From NCBI GenBank assembly GCA_049520215.1, contig JBEKPZ010000001.1, forward strand, positions 12,206 to 76,205: a DNA stretch of 64,000 nt, read 5' to 3'. The notes beneath the pieces are model-generated. The model did not search any database. It was not told where the DNA came from and saw nothing but the letters and a program-made list of their open reading frames with translations. How positions within the stretch are numbered: position 1 is the stretch's first letter; the number at the start of each line of letters is the position of its first letter. This DNA comes from Bog-159 sp049520215. Its GTDB lineage: Bacteria > Acidobacteriota > Terriglobia > Bryobacterales > Bryobacteraceae. This document shows positions 52,306 through 61,293 of this stretch, piece by piece. A program made the translations under genes and the position numbers.

Positions 52306-54302
52306 TCACTGGACCGCGATCGTGACGACATTTGATGATGCCGCGCCCTGCCCATAGGAAATCGAAACTGGCGTAGCGCTGTTGGCTGGCAACCCCGCCG
52401 GCACTTGCGCGTTAATCTGGTAGAGGCCCACGTAGCCGGGCGCCAGCCCGGAGAACGATACGTCTGCGGCTACACCGCCGACCATCACTGCCGGAGGAGG
52501 AGAGTAGGATGTTTGAGCAAGCGGGCTAAGCGGAGCCGGAGATCCGGTCGGCGGTTGATTGGTCACTGGACCCAGACCGGTGCAGAAGATTTGTAGGACC
52601 GTGCTGCCGGGAGTTGCGGGGTTGGAAGCATCGACCAGGCGATTGGAGGCATCCAGGATCGCTCCCTGGCCCGATCCCGACCCATTCACCGTAAAGATCG
52701 CGGGCGCGACAGGCGCGAGGTCCATCGTTTGGGAAGGCCCGGTGTCTCCATACAACGTAGCGGCGATATCGGCCCCTAGTGGGGTGGCCAGTTCCCAAGG
52801 GACCTGGAAATTAATCTGGCTGCCGGACACGTAGAACAGCGGCGCCGGGATACTGGCATCGAATATGATGGAAAGCCCAGCGAGGCTGGCCGGCAGAGGA
52901 GGTTCCGTAGCACTCAGCGGGGCGGGGACGAAGAAGTCTCCGAAGACCGAAGCGATGCTGCCGGGCGCGACCGGGGCGGTATAGCTTGCGGCATTCACGA
53001 GGCCGCCGGGATTGATCGAGGGCAGAGGGGCGGCCAGACTGAGTGAAAAGACCGAGCCCTTTTGGCCGGTTCCTCCGTCAGGAGTGGTTCCATAAAGTGC
53101 CGTCGTTGCCGCCAGTGAAGTTATGGAGCGTGGTCTCTGTCCATTCGCCCGTAGGAGCGGTAGGCGGCGTCAGGGAGAATAATATGCCGCAGTAAGTGTT
53201 TCCGCAGCGGGTGGTGCCACTGACGTAGATGGTGCCGTCCGGTCCGATCCCGAGGATCTGGTTTGGCGTGCCAACGCTTGCGTCCGTGATGGTGTAGAGC
53301 GTATTCTCGATCCAGGCGCCCCCTGGGGCGGTAGGCGGAGTTAGCGACCAAACGCTGCCGTAGGTTTGAGCGCCGGAACTCGACGTTCCGCCGATAGCGG
53401 TTCCGAAGAGAACTCCCGCAGGTCCCACGGCGAGCCAATTGGGCCAGGCAACGGCAAAGCTGCAAAGCACGGTCGTTGTCCATGGATTACTGCCGCCTGT
53501 TCGGGGGGTGAGAACGACAATACCTGGCCGGCGGGCAAACCGGATGCGGCCCTAGTGGCCACGTAGGGTAGCCCTCCGCTACCAATCACTACGTTGGAAT
53601 AGGGCCCGACGGTAGCCGGAAAGTAATAGAGCGCCGTTGCGGTCCAGGCGGCGAATGGCGTCGTAGGGGGCGCCAGCGAATACAACGCAGATGTGGCACT
53701 GTCGGAGCAGGTCGGCAGGGTTCCGGGGAAGCTCGTCTGACAGGAGGCAACGGCGGACATGAGTCCATACAGTATGCCGCTGCCGCCGACCGCCAAGCTG
53801 GAGGGCGTCAGCCCGCTCGCTTGAAAGACCAAGGCCTCGGTCCAGGCGCCCGCGGGCGCGGAGGGCGGCGTGACGGAAAAAACGGCGCCACAATCCGGCG
53901 GAGAATCCAGTTCGGAGTAGCAGGCAGCGCCAAGGCCTCCGTAGAACGTCGTCCCGTAAAGTACGCCGCCGCTGCCGATCGTAAGGCCCGCTGGTTCAAA
54001 CGAGCCCTCATAGTCGCCGCCGAGATTATAGAGCGTGGTCTCGGTCCACAGGCCGCCAGGTGCAGCGGGCGGTGTCAGCGAGAAAACGGTACCGCCGTGG
54101 TCCCGCCCGTGGCGGTGGTTCCATAAAGCACTCCACCGAAGCCGATCGCGATACCGTCGGGGCCGATGCCGATACACGGGGCGCTTCCCGAGCAGGCAGG
54201 GAAGCTGTAGATGGTGGTGAAAGTCGGCGCTAGCGATTGCGCTCGTGCACAACAGCCGAGGCTCAGCCACGCCGATAAAACTAGTCCAGCATGAACTCGC
54301 AT
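52306..54302 (-). pseudogene. Secreted GloVer-repeat protein with TIGR03437 C-terminal domain, three frame changes
   Basis: The start MRVHAGLVLSAWLSLGCCARAQ is a signal peptide. Repeats of the form 'GGTVFSLTPP..PGG.WTETTLYN...GSGGVLYGTT' follow. The C-terminal part (52998-52306), LVNAASYTAPVAPGSIASVFGDFF...VGLYQINAQVPAGLP, is the TIGR03437 domain typical of Solibacter. Sense jumps frame near 54090, near 53450 and near 53085 (DGT/ALYGTTPDGGTGQKGSVFSL). The number of breaks suggests either real decay or poor base calling. If repaired, it would encode about 660 residues. Confidence 0.65.
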
Positions 54303-54342
54303 GGAATTCTCGCGGACGCGGCGATTACATATTAAGTTGAAT

Positions 54343-54465
54343 TCGAGGCGGGCCGGACGTTGCTTGACCTCATCGGGCTGAAGTTGGATCTCCAGGACTT
54401 GCTTGGCGCCACCGTCGATGTCGTGACGCCGAACGGTTTGCGCTATTCTCGGGAGCGCGAACATC
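54343..54465 (+). pseudogene. Fragment of an MNT-type nucleotidyltransferase
   Basis: About 40 codons read AGRTLLDLIGLKLDLQDL and TVDVVTPNGLRYSRERE, the C-terminal half of the minimal nucleotidyltransferase (MntA) fold. The catalytic GSxxRG part is missing. No HEPN partner is left. Confidence 0.5.
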
Positions 54466-54473
54466 GCTCATTC

Positions 54474-54566
54474 GGGCCACAGACTAAAGTCTGTGCCACC
54501 GCCTGACCCACCTTACCGGCTCACCGCAGCCTGCCGGATGGGGACCGCCCCACACCTGGCCTGCGC
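54474..54566. repeat. Degenerate REP cluster
   Basis: A perfect ACAGACT-AA-AGTCTGT hairpin is followed by GCCAC, and further partial units end GCCCCAC and GCGCCAC. It separates the MNT fragment from the convergent outer-membrane gene. Confidence 0.5.
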
Positions 54567-54568
54567 CA

Positions 54569-55339
54569 CTACTCCCAATGGCCGGGAAGGCCCCACTTCT
54601 TCTTCACGTCGCTGCCGAACTGAAAGCCTGGGCCAATCGAAAAACGGATGGTGTTGCGGCCGTCCTTCAGCAGGTCGGGGAACAGGTGATCGTGCACCAG
54701 GTCGGCTTGCACGATCAAGCTGAAGTGTTTGGTGACGTTGAACGCGACGCCGCCGCCGAAGCCGTAGAATGCGGTCCATTCTTCCTCCTTGCCGGAAGGG
54801 GCCACGCCATTCACCAGGATTTGGGTGAGGTGGTCGGCGGGATGCGCCGTCACGATTTCGTTGATGATTCCGCAGGATGGCCGGATATACGGCGTAAAGC
54901 GCTTGAAGCGGCGGTAGGGAAACTCGGGACCGGCGGTGAAGGTCTGGGTCACCGAACTGAAGGGCAAGGCAGCTACGTAGTTTGCAGGCAGCGCGCCGGC
55001 GGCTATGAGTTGCTGCAGAAGCGGGCCATATGTCTGCTGTATCGCGGTGGTGGCCTGGTTCAGCCCGACGATAGTATTGCCTGTGCCGCGGCTGTAGTCG
55101 AAGCCCAAACTAACATGCCGCGACCAGCGCATTCCCGCCTGGATGTGAATGCCGGGTTCGGAGAGACTGATCTTGGGGCTATCCAGATATAAGAATCCGG
55201 CGTAGAGGACGAAGCGGCCGACATATGGCTGCCCGGCGGATTGCTCGCTGGGCGGCGGTTGCTGGGCGAATAGGCACGGAGCCACGAGGAGCAGAGACGC
55301 GGCGAACGGAATCAGACGGGATAAGGACTTCTGTGGCAT
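54569..55339 (-). CDS. Outer-membrane beta-barrel protein (OmpW/OmpA-like fold)
   Basis: A 256-residue protein with signal peptide MPQKSLSRLIPFAASLLLVAP...FAQ. Eight or so amphipathic strands follow (e.g. GRFVLYAGFLYLDSP, HVSLGFDYSRGTG, TQTFTAGPEF, FTPYIRPSCGI, WTAFYGFGGGVAFNV, FSLIVQADLVHD, IRFSIGPGFQFG), as in small eight-stranded barrels. GAGG five bases upstream supports the start at 55339. The gene is divergent from the Rrf2 gene, with 227 bases between. Function unknown. Confidence 0.72.
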   Translation of the reverse strand: MPQKSLSRLIPFAASLLLVAPCLFAQQPPPSEQSAGQPYVGRFVLYAGFLYLDSPKISLSEPGIHIQAGMRWSRHVSLGFDYSRGTGNTIVGLNQATTAIQQTYGPLLQQLIAAGALPANYVAALPFSSVTQTFTAGPEFPYRRFKRFTPYIRPSCGIINEIVTAHPADHLTQILVNGVAPSGKEEEWTAFYGFGGGVAFNVTKHFSLIVQADLVHDHLFPDLLKDGRNTIRFSIGPGFQFGSDVKKKWGLPGHWE

Positions 55340-55531
55340 TTGACCTCGGTTCAGACGTGGGCTTAGCAATGGATTCGGTCGCTGGATCCTACAGACAGCG
55401 GATGGACAACAGGGTAACATTTTCCAGAGCTTTGGAGGCAGCGACCGGTACTAGAACCATCGAAGGCCGATTAACAATCGGCTGGCAGGTTACGGCAGAA
55501 ATGGTACTAAAATTGCGTTCTGGACAAACAG

Positions 55532-55553
55532 GATAAAAAGAGTCTATTTTATC
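55532..55553. promoter_or_regulatory. Candidate Rrf2 operator
   Basis: Inverted repeat GATAAAA-N8-TTTTATC in an AT-rich patch 14 bases before the Rrf2 start. Its position over the ribosome site/promoter fits autoregulation by the downstream regulator, which begins the respiratory operon. Confidence 0.6.
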
Positions 55554-55566
55554 TTTTTGTGCTGCC

Positions 55567-56025
55567 ATGCAGTTGACTCGCGCCGCCGATTACGCCGTCC
55601 GCGTCATGATCCACCTGGCTACGCTCACTCCCGGCACGCGCGTCAACCGGGACCGCCTGGCGGCCGCGTCCGACGTCCCCACGCACTTTCTTTCCAAGGT
55701 GTTACAGGTATTGGTCCGGGCCAGGCTGATCGTCACGCATCGCGGCCCGAGCGGCGGATTCAACTTGGCCATTCCGGCCGATGAGATTTCGGTTCTGAGG
55801 GTGGTGGAGGCGGTCGAAGGCCCCATCGCGCTCAATGTTTGCGCGACCACTGGGCCCGGTTGCAGCCGTCAAGGCTGGTGCCCGGCGCATTTCGTATGGC
55901 TGGAGGCGCAGGCCGCGCTTACCCAGGTGCTGAGGAACGTCTCCATCGCCAGGCTGGCCGGCGAGGCGGCAGTTGCGCTCGAAAACGTTCCGCGCCAAGA
56001 CAAGGTGGTTTACCCATGGAACTGA
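55567..56025 (+). CDS. Rrf2-family Fe-S transcriptional regulator
   Basis: A 152-residue regulator. N-terminal winged helix MQLTRAADYAVRVMIHLATL...VPTHFLSKVLQVLVRARLIVTHRGPSGGF, then three cysteines at 92, 99 and 105 (CATTGPGCSRQGWC), spaced like the cluster ligands of IscR/NsrR. It should sense redox, NO or oxygen through an iron-sulphur cluster. It overlaps the next gene by ten bases and stands at the head of the bc/cbb3 operon, so it probably controls it. Confidence 0.88.
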   Translation: MQLTRAADYAVRVMIHLATLTPGTRVNRDRLAAASDVPTHFLSKVLQVLVRARLIVTHRGPSGGFNLAIPADEISVLRVVEAVEGPIALNVCATTGPGCSRQGWCPAHFVWLEAQAALTQVLRNVSIARLAGEAAVALENVPRQDKVVYPWN

Positions 56026-56225
56026 CGTGGCTGGCCATCGCCGCCAGTCTGATGATGGGCCTGGGCGCCGCCGCGGTCTTTGTTTTCGCGGTAAAGAAGG
56101 ATTATTTTCGCGATCTGGAAGACACCAAATACCAGGTCTTCTGGTCCGATTTGGAAGAGCTGGTGGATTCACCCGTGCATTCACCAAAGGAGAACCCCGA
56201 TGGCAGTGGCTCCAGGAAGCCATAA
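56016..56225 (+). CDS. CcoS-like cbb3 oxidase maturation protein
   Basis: A 69-residue single-pass protein: helix TWLAIAASLMMGLGAAAVFVFAVKK, then YFRDLEDTKYQVFWSD, which matches the 'F.DLE.....LF.DD' pattern of CcoS (FixS). CcoS is needed for copper and haem insertion in cbb3 oxidases. AAGGTGG is upstream of the ATG. The gene overlaps rrf2 and the Rieske gene. Confidence 0.65.
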   Translation: MELTWLAIAASLMMGLGAAAVFVFAVKKDYFRDLEDTKYQVFWSDLEELVDSPVHSPKENPDGSGSRKP

Positions 56226-56706
56226 AGAATCCGGGCAGGCGGGCAGCCTGCCCCTGGCGGAAACCATGAACCGGCGCCGCATGCTGGCCTGGTTCACCGG
56301 TTTCGGCTTATTCGGCTCGGCGGTGCTGAGCGCATTTTCGAACCTTGTATTCATCAAGCCGCGGGCCACCTACGGACAGCCCATGCGCTTCGGCATCGGG
56401 CGGCCGGAGGATTTCCCGCCCGGCACGCGCATCTCGATGGACGTCCGCCGGGTGTGCATCGTGCGCGACGGCAACCGGCTGGCGGCCATCTCGACCACGT
56501 GCACGCACCTGGGATGCATCGTGGGCGTAGCCGATACCGGGTTCGCCTGTCCCTGTCACGGCTCGCGCTTCGACCAGGACGGCAACGTGACCGGCGGTCC
56601 GGCGCCCAAGCCTCTGCCCTGGTTCCAGATCAGCCTGGCGCCCAATGGGGAATTGGAAGTCGACAAATCGGCCGAGATCGTCCCCGGCACTTACTTAGAC
56701 GTATGA
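56200..56706 (+). CDS. Rieske iron-sulphur protein of a bc-type complex
   Basis: A 168-residue protein with the [2Fe-2S] boxes CTHLGC and CPCHGSRFD and the Rieske-fold GGPAPKPLPWF. A twin-arginine-like signal (MNRRRMLAWFTGFGLFGSAVLSAF) anchors it. ATG at 56200 has AAAGGAG seven bases upstream; ATG at 56266 is the alternative, starting right at the signal. The 22 extra residues include QAGSLPLAE, encoded by a palindrome (GGGCAGGC...GCCTGCCC, 56234-56254). It overlaps the cytochrome b start (ATGA). Confidence 0.9.
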   Translation: MAVAPGSHKESGQAGSLPLAETMNRRRMLAWFTGFGLFGSAVLSAFSNLVFIKPRATYGQPMRFGIGRPEDFPPGTRISMDVRRVCIVRDGNRLAAISTTCTHLGCIVGVADTGFACPCHGSRFDQDGNVTGGPAPKPLPWFQISLAPNGELEVDKSAEIVPGTYLDV

Positions 56707-58004
56707 GCGACACCACCAAAGAAAGCGGACTCCTCGCCGCCGTGCGGGAGTTTCCCGCGAATGTCTGGAGTTCCATTTTTCGCAATCCGCTGCCATCCAA
56801 CGATCTGGAGCGGGCGTCCACCAGCTTCACCAATTTCTTCCTGCACCTGCACCCGGTCAAGGTCAATCGCAACACGCTGCGGCCCCTCTACACACTGGGG
56901 CTGGGGCTGATGTCGTTCTTCCTGTTTCTGATTCTGGTGGTCACCGGCGTCCTGCTGATGTTCTACTACGTGCCATCCACCACGCAGGCCTACGACCGCA
57001 TGCTGGACCTGCGCGGCTCGGTGGCGTTCGGCATCTTCCTGCGCAATATGCACCGCTGGTCGGCGCACGGCATGGTAGCGATCGTGTTTCTGCACATGTG
57101 CCGCGTGTTCTTCACCGGCGCTTACAAGAAGCCGCGGGAATTCAACTGGGTGCTGGGCGTGGGGTTGCTGCTGGTGACTTTGTTTCTGAGCTTCACCGGC
57201 TATCTGCTGCCCTGGGACCAACTGGCATTCTGGGCCATCACGGTAGGTACGTCGATTGCCGGGTACGCGCCGCTGGTGGGGAAACAGATCCAGTTTCTGC
57301 TGCTGGGTGACGCCACGGTCGGTCAGGAAGCCCTGCTGCGGTTCTACGTGCTGCACGTGGCGGTGCTGCCGCTGGTATTGACGTTGCTGATCGCCATACA
57401 CTTTTGGCGCATCCGCAAGGACGGGGGCCTGTCGCGGCCGGAGGAACCTGCGCGTGCGCAGGCGGTGACGCTAATTGTCACCACCGTGGGGGCCCCCCCA
57501 TCCGAGCCGCGACCGTCAGGGAGCGTTAAAAAAACCTACGGCCTGCAAGGCTTCGTACGCGGGCCATTCATCAGGGCCGGAAATGTGCCCGACAACTCGG
57601 TCTTCAGTTGGCCCAATCTGCTGATCGCGGAGTTGTTCGTCTTCGTGCTGACGGTGGCCGTAATTCTGGTGCTGTCTCTGCTGTTCAACGCGCCGCTGGA
57701 AGAGCCCGTTAATATCATGCATCCGCCGAATCCCGCCAAGGCGCCCTGGTACTTCCTGGGCTTGCAGGAGATGGTGAGCTATTCGGCGTTTTGGGGTGGC
57801 GTGGGCGTTCCTGGCATCTTCGTTGTGCTGCTGCTGCTGGTCCCGTATATCGACCGCGGAGCCGCCGGGGTAGGCAAGTGGTTCGCCCGCGAGCGGCTGC
57901 TGGCAAACACGATTTTTCTGACGCTGGTGTTGGTCAACGTCATGTTCATCATTATCGGCACGTTCTTCCGCGGGCCGAACTGGTCAATGGTTTTACCCTG
58001 GTAA
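56703..58004 (+). CDS. Cytochrome b subunit of a bc-type complex
   Basis: A 433-residue membrane protein with fused b6 and subunit IV parts. Haem-ligand histidines are in HRWSAHGMVAIVFLHM and VLHVAVLPLVLTLLIAIHF (14 apart). The quinol-site loop reads KAPWYFLGLQEM in place of PEWY. After helix four a 60-residue linker (RIRKDGGLSRPEEPARAQAV...GPFIRAG) leads to the C-terminal helices and FARERLLANTIFLTLVLVNVMF. It is co-translated with Rieske. No cytochrome c1 follows; a heptaheme protein takes that place. Confidence 0.92.
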   Translation: MSDTTKESGLLAAVREFPANVWSSIFRNPLPSNDLERASTSFTNFFLHLHPVKVNRNTLRPLYTLGLGLMSFFLFLILVVTGVLLMFYYVPSTTQAYDRMLDLRGSVAFGIFLRNMHRWSAHGMVAIVFLHMCRVFFTGAYKKPREFNWVLGVGLLLVTLFLSFTGYLLPWDQLAFWAITVGTSIAGYAPLVGKQIQFLLLGDATVGQEALLRFYVLHVAVLPLVLTLLIAIHFWRIRKDGGLSRPEEPARAQAVTLIVTTVGAPPSEPRPSGSVKKTYGLQGFVRGPFIRAGNVPDNSVFSWPNLLIAELFVFVLTVAVILVLSLLFNAPLEEPVNIMHPPNPAKAPWYFLGLQEMVSYSAFWGGVGVPGIFVVLLLLVPYIDRGAAGVGKWFARERLLANTIFLTLVLVNVMFIIIGTFFRGPNWSMVLPW

Positions 58005-58010
58005 CCGGCA

Positions 58011-59870
58011 ATGCGACTGTCACTGGCGATAGCTAGTTTCGTGGCCCTGATCGTACACGGCATCGTTTTCTACGATCAATTCTTTCACCGCTGGGAGCGG
58101 TACCAGACCGCCTACTTCGATCAGGCGCGAACGCTTTCGAAGGACGAGCGGGAGCGGGCGGCCCTGGACGAGCGCCGGCCCCGCATCGAGCAATATATCG
58201 TCACGCAATTCGGCGATACGCAGGTGGACCGCTGCGGCACCTGTCACATCGCCGCCGACGATCCGCGGTTTGAGAAGTACGCGCAGCCGCTTCGTACGCA
58301 CAGTTACTCCACGGCGCTGGGCGACTACCAGCGCAACGGCCGCTGGGAGCGCCGGCACAAATTTGCGGACTTCGGTTGCACGGTCTGTCACGACGGCCAG
58401 GGCCGCGGGCTGAAGACTTTCTACAGTCACGGCGAAGATCCTTTCTGGCCCGAGCCGATGCTGGGCTTCGTGACCCAGTCCACCTGGCGCAAGGAGTTAG
58501 CGCCCAAGCTGATGGGCACCCAGTACATGGAAGCCAATTGCGCCCAGTGCCACACTGCCAGCGATTTCGCCGGCACGCCCAACGTGAACCGCGGGCGCAA
58601 GCTGTTTTATGCCATGAACTGCTATGGCTGCCACCGTATCGAGGGGATGTCGGAAGGCACGCTGGGTCCCGACCTTAGCGAAGTCGGAAAGAAGTACCGA
58701 GTCGATTACCTGTGGCAGCACATCATCGATCCGCGCGTCATTTCAGCGACCTCCTTCATGCCCAAGTTCAACCTGGGCGAAGCGGATGTCAGGGCGCTAG
58801 TGATCTTCCTCAAGAGCCGCCACGGCATCAATTTCGCCGAAACATCGCTGGATCAATACCGCCTGCGGTTGAACGAAGCCAAGCTGACCATCACGCCGCC
58901 CGGCAAGCCCGAGGCGAAGGACGCCACGTTGGCGGGCCGCGGCAAGCAGCTTATCGAGGACCGCGCCTGCACGGCCTGTCACAAACTGGGCACGGTTGAC
59001 GGCGGGATCGCGCCGGATCTCAGTTACGAGGGGCTCATCAAGGACCAGACCTGGCTGGTCGACCATTTCAAGAATCCGCGATCGCGGGTGCCCGACTCGA
59101 TCATGCCGGCCTTCCGCTTCCCGGAGGGAGACTTCGAAGCCCTGGCCACTTATCTGGCTGGATTGAAGACGCCGCCGCCCGCCAGGCCTCCCGCGGAAAC
59201 GTTCAAGGCGCTCTGCGCGCGCTGCCACGGCGAGAAGGGCGACGGCAACGGCAAGGTGGCTTGGTATCTGGACCCGGCCCCGCGGGACCTGACCAAAGCC
59301 GGCTTCATGAATTCCAAGCCGCGCGAGCGCTTCCTGCATTCGCTGGGCGAAGGCGTGCCGGGAACGTCGATGCCGGCGTGGGGCCATGCGTTGAAGGACG
59401 AACAAATTGCAGGCGTGCTGGATTATGTCTGGACGGCTTTCGTGAAGGAGCCGGCCAGGCCCATTAAGCCGCACAAGGTTCCAGAGATGAATCCCGCGGC
59501 GTCGACGCGGGAATCCATCGCGGCGGGCGAGCAAATCTTCGTACTGCGTTGCGCGGGCTGCCATGGCCGCAAGGCCGATGGCAAGGGGCCGAACTCGCTG
59601 GATATCTCGCCCAAACCGCGCAACCTGCGCAATTCCTTCTTTGTGAACAGCGTCGCCGATCAGCGCCTGTTCGATTCGATTCTGTATGGCGTGCAAGGCA
59701 CGGCCATGCCCTCCTGGATCGATTACGGCCTCTCGCAGAACGACGTAGGCAATATCGTCAATTTCATTCGCAGCCTGAACCAGAAAAACAACGCCAGCCG
59801 AATAGCGGCGCTGCCAGAGCCGGCTGAAAGCCGGCTGCGGGCACGATTGCCCGCCCCACAGACACCCTAG
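58011..59870 (+). CDS. Heptaheme c-type cytochrome replacing cytochrome c1
   Basis: A 619-residue protein anchored by an N-terminal helix (LAIASFVALIVHGIVFY) and carrying seven CxxCH sites: CGTCH, CTVCH, CAQCH, CYGCH, CTACH, CARCH and CAGCH. The latter parts are mono-haem domains with MP distal motifs (SFMPKF, SIMPAF, TSMPAW, TAMPSW). It would pass electrons from the Rieske/b complex to the oxidase. The final 20 residues (...EPAESRLRARLPAPQ) are encoded by a REP element, so the original stop was probably lost or the element inserted at the gene end. Confidence 0.9.
   Translation: MRLSLAIASFVALIVHGIVFYDQFFHRWERYQTAYFDQARTLSKDERERAALDERRPRIEQYIVTQFGDTQVDRCGTCHIAADDPRFEKYAQPLRTHSYSTALGDYQRNGRWERRHKFADFGCTVCHDGQGRGLKTFYSHGEDPFWPEPMLGFVTQSTWRKELAPKLMGTQYMEANCAQCHTASDFAGTPNVNRGRKLFYAMNCYGCHRIEGMSEGTLGPDLSEVGKKYRVDYLWQHIIDPRVISATSFMPKFNLGEADVRALVIFLKSRHGINFAETSLDQYRLRLNEAKLTITPPGKPEAKDATLAGRGKQLIEDRACTACHKLGTVDGGIAPDLSYEGLIKDQTWLVDHFKNPRSRVPDSIMPAFRFPEGDFEALATYLAGLKTPPPARPPAETFKALCARCHGEKGDGNGKVAWYLDPAPRDLTKAGFMNSKPRERFLHSLGEGVPGTSMPAWGHALKDEQIAGVLDYVWTAFVKEPARPIKPHKVPEMNPAASTRESIAAGEQIFVLRCAGCHGRKADGKGPNSLDISPKPRNLRNSFFVNSVADQRLFDSILYGVQGTAMPSWIDYGLSQNDVGNIVNFIRSLNQKNNASRIAALPEPAESRLRARLPAPQTP
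59816..59859. repeat. REP forming the C-terminal codons of the heptaheme gene
   Basis: GCCGGCT-GAA-AGCCGGC and GGGCA-CGAT-TGCCC stems with the GCCCCAC foot, same type as the RAYT-flanking copies, translated in frame into the cytochrome tail. Confidence 0.88.
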
Positions 59871-59878
59871 GAACCAAC

Positions 59879-61285
59879 ATGCCAGAAGATAAATCACTCG
59901 AAGCTGTGGGAGCCACTCCGCTGAGAGCCGCCGTCGTGCATAGCGACGCGACGGCCAAGTGGTTCGTGGTCAGTTCCATCGCGTACTTCTTCATTGTGGG
60001 GATCATCGCCCTGACCATCGCGGCCAAGTTCGTATGGCCGGAGTTACTGGGTACGGTCTCCTACCTGACTTACGGCCGCCTCCGCCCCCTGCATGTGAAC
60101 GGCATGCTGTTCGGGTGGCTGCTGGCGTGTGACATGGGTCTCACTTACTATCTTGTGCCGCGGCTGTGCGGCGTCAAGCTATACAACGAGAAGCTGGGCC
60201 TGGCAACCGCGATTCTGTGGAACATCATCATCCTCAGCGCGGTGGTCTCGCTGCTCGCGGGCTGGAACAAGGGTTGGGAGTACGCCGAATTGCCGATCTG
60301 GGTCGGCGTGATGGTGGTGATCGCTTGGGTCATGTTCGGCATCAACATATTTGCCACCATCGGCATGCGCAAGTACCAGCAGATGTATGTCTCACTCTGG
60401 TATGTGATGGGCAGCATCCTGTGGACCGCCTTCGTTTACATAACCGGCAACTTCGCCGTGGAATTCACTACCGGCGTCAACCAGGCCAACCTGAACTGGA
60501 TGTACATCCACAACGCGGTGGGCTTGATCTTCACCCCGATCGGCCTGGCCGCGGCGTATTACTTCATTCCGAAAGCTTCCAACACGCCGCTATTCAGTCA
60601 CAAGCTGTCGATGATCGGCTTCTGGTCGCTGGCCTTCGTATATGTCTGGACCGGCGCGCATCACATGCTCCACGGGCCGATTTCGCAGTGGCTGCAGACC
60701 ATCGCCATTACGTTTTCGCTGATGTTGCTGATCCCTGTGTGGGCCGTAGTCTATAACTTCTTCGCCACCATGAAAGGCCAGTGGCAGCAGTTGCGGGAGA
60801 ACGTGCCGCTGAAGTTCCTGATGTCGGGCGTCGTCTTCTACCTGCTCACCTGCTTCCAGGGACCCATGCATAGCTTGCGCTCGGTGAACGCCATCGTTTC
60901 CAAGACCGACTGGATTCCGGGGCACGCCCACATGGCGCTGCTGGGCTGTTTCTCGTTCTTCGCCATCGCCGGCACTTACTACATTGTGCCGCGCATCTTC
61001 AAGACGAAGCTATATTCCGACGCGTTGGCGAACTGGAATTTCTGGCTCATGATGATCGGCGGGCTGGGCTTCTTCGTGACGCTCTGGCTGGGCGGCTTCT
61101 GGCAGGGCTGGCAATGGAACAACCCGGCGATTCCGTTCATCGACACGGTGAAGGCGCTCAAGCCCATCTGGACCGTGCGCTTCTTCTCCGGCGTCCTGAT
61201 CTTTTGCGGCATTGTGGCGTTCGCCTATAACATCATGGCGACGGCCGTCAACGCGAAGGAAGGTAGCACAGGCTTCAGCCTGTGA
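59879..61285 (+). CDS. ccoN: cbb3-type cytochrome c oxidase subunit I
   Basis: A 468-residue haem-copper oxidase with 12 helices. Low-spin haem ligand in YGRLRPLHVNGMLFGW, the cbb3 signature NKGWEYAELPIW, the copper site in VYVWTGAHHMLHGP and the haem-ligand pair region IPGHAHMALLG. No K-channel helix-VI tyrosine cross-link (HPEVY) is present, as expected for C-type oxidases. The last residues, EGSTGFSL, and the stop lie in a palindrome (61267-61284). Reduces oxygen with high affinity. Confidence 0.95.
   Translation: MPEDKSLEAVGATPLRAAVVHSDATAKWFVVSSIAYFFIVGIIALTIAAKFVWPELLGTVSYLTYGRLRPLHVNGMLFGWLLACDMGLTYYLVPRLCGVKLYNEKLGLATAILWNIIILSAVVSLLAGWNKGWEYAELPIWVGVMVVIAWVMFGINIFATIGMRKYQQMYVSLWYVMGSILWTAFVYITGNFAVEFTTGVNQANLNWMYIHNAVGLIFTPIGLAAAYYFIPKASNTPLFSHKLSMIGFWSLAFVYVWTGAHHMLHGPISQWLQTIAITFSLMLLIPVWAVVYNFFATMKGQWQQLRENVPLKFLMSGVVFYLLTCFQGPMHSLRSVNAIVSKTDWIPGHAHMALLGCFSFFAIAGTYYIVPRIFKTKLYSDALANWNFWLMMIGGLGFFVTLWLGGFWQGWQWNNPAIPFIDTVKALKPIWTVRFFSGVLIFCGIVAFAYNIMATAVNAKEGSTGFSL
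61267..61284. repeat. Palindrome at the ccoN stop codon
   Basis: CACAGGCT-TC-AGCCTGTG, a perfect eight-base hairpin whose right arm supplies two bases of the TGA stop of ccoN. It lies 9 bases before ccoO. Confidence 0.7.
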
Positions 61286-61293
61286 GGTGACTT

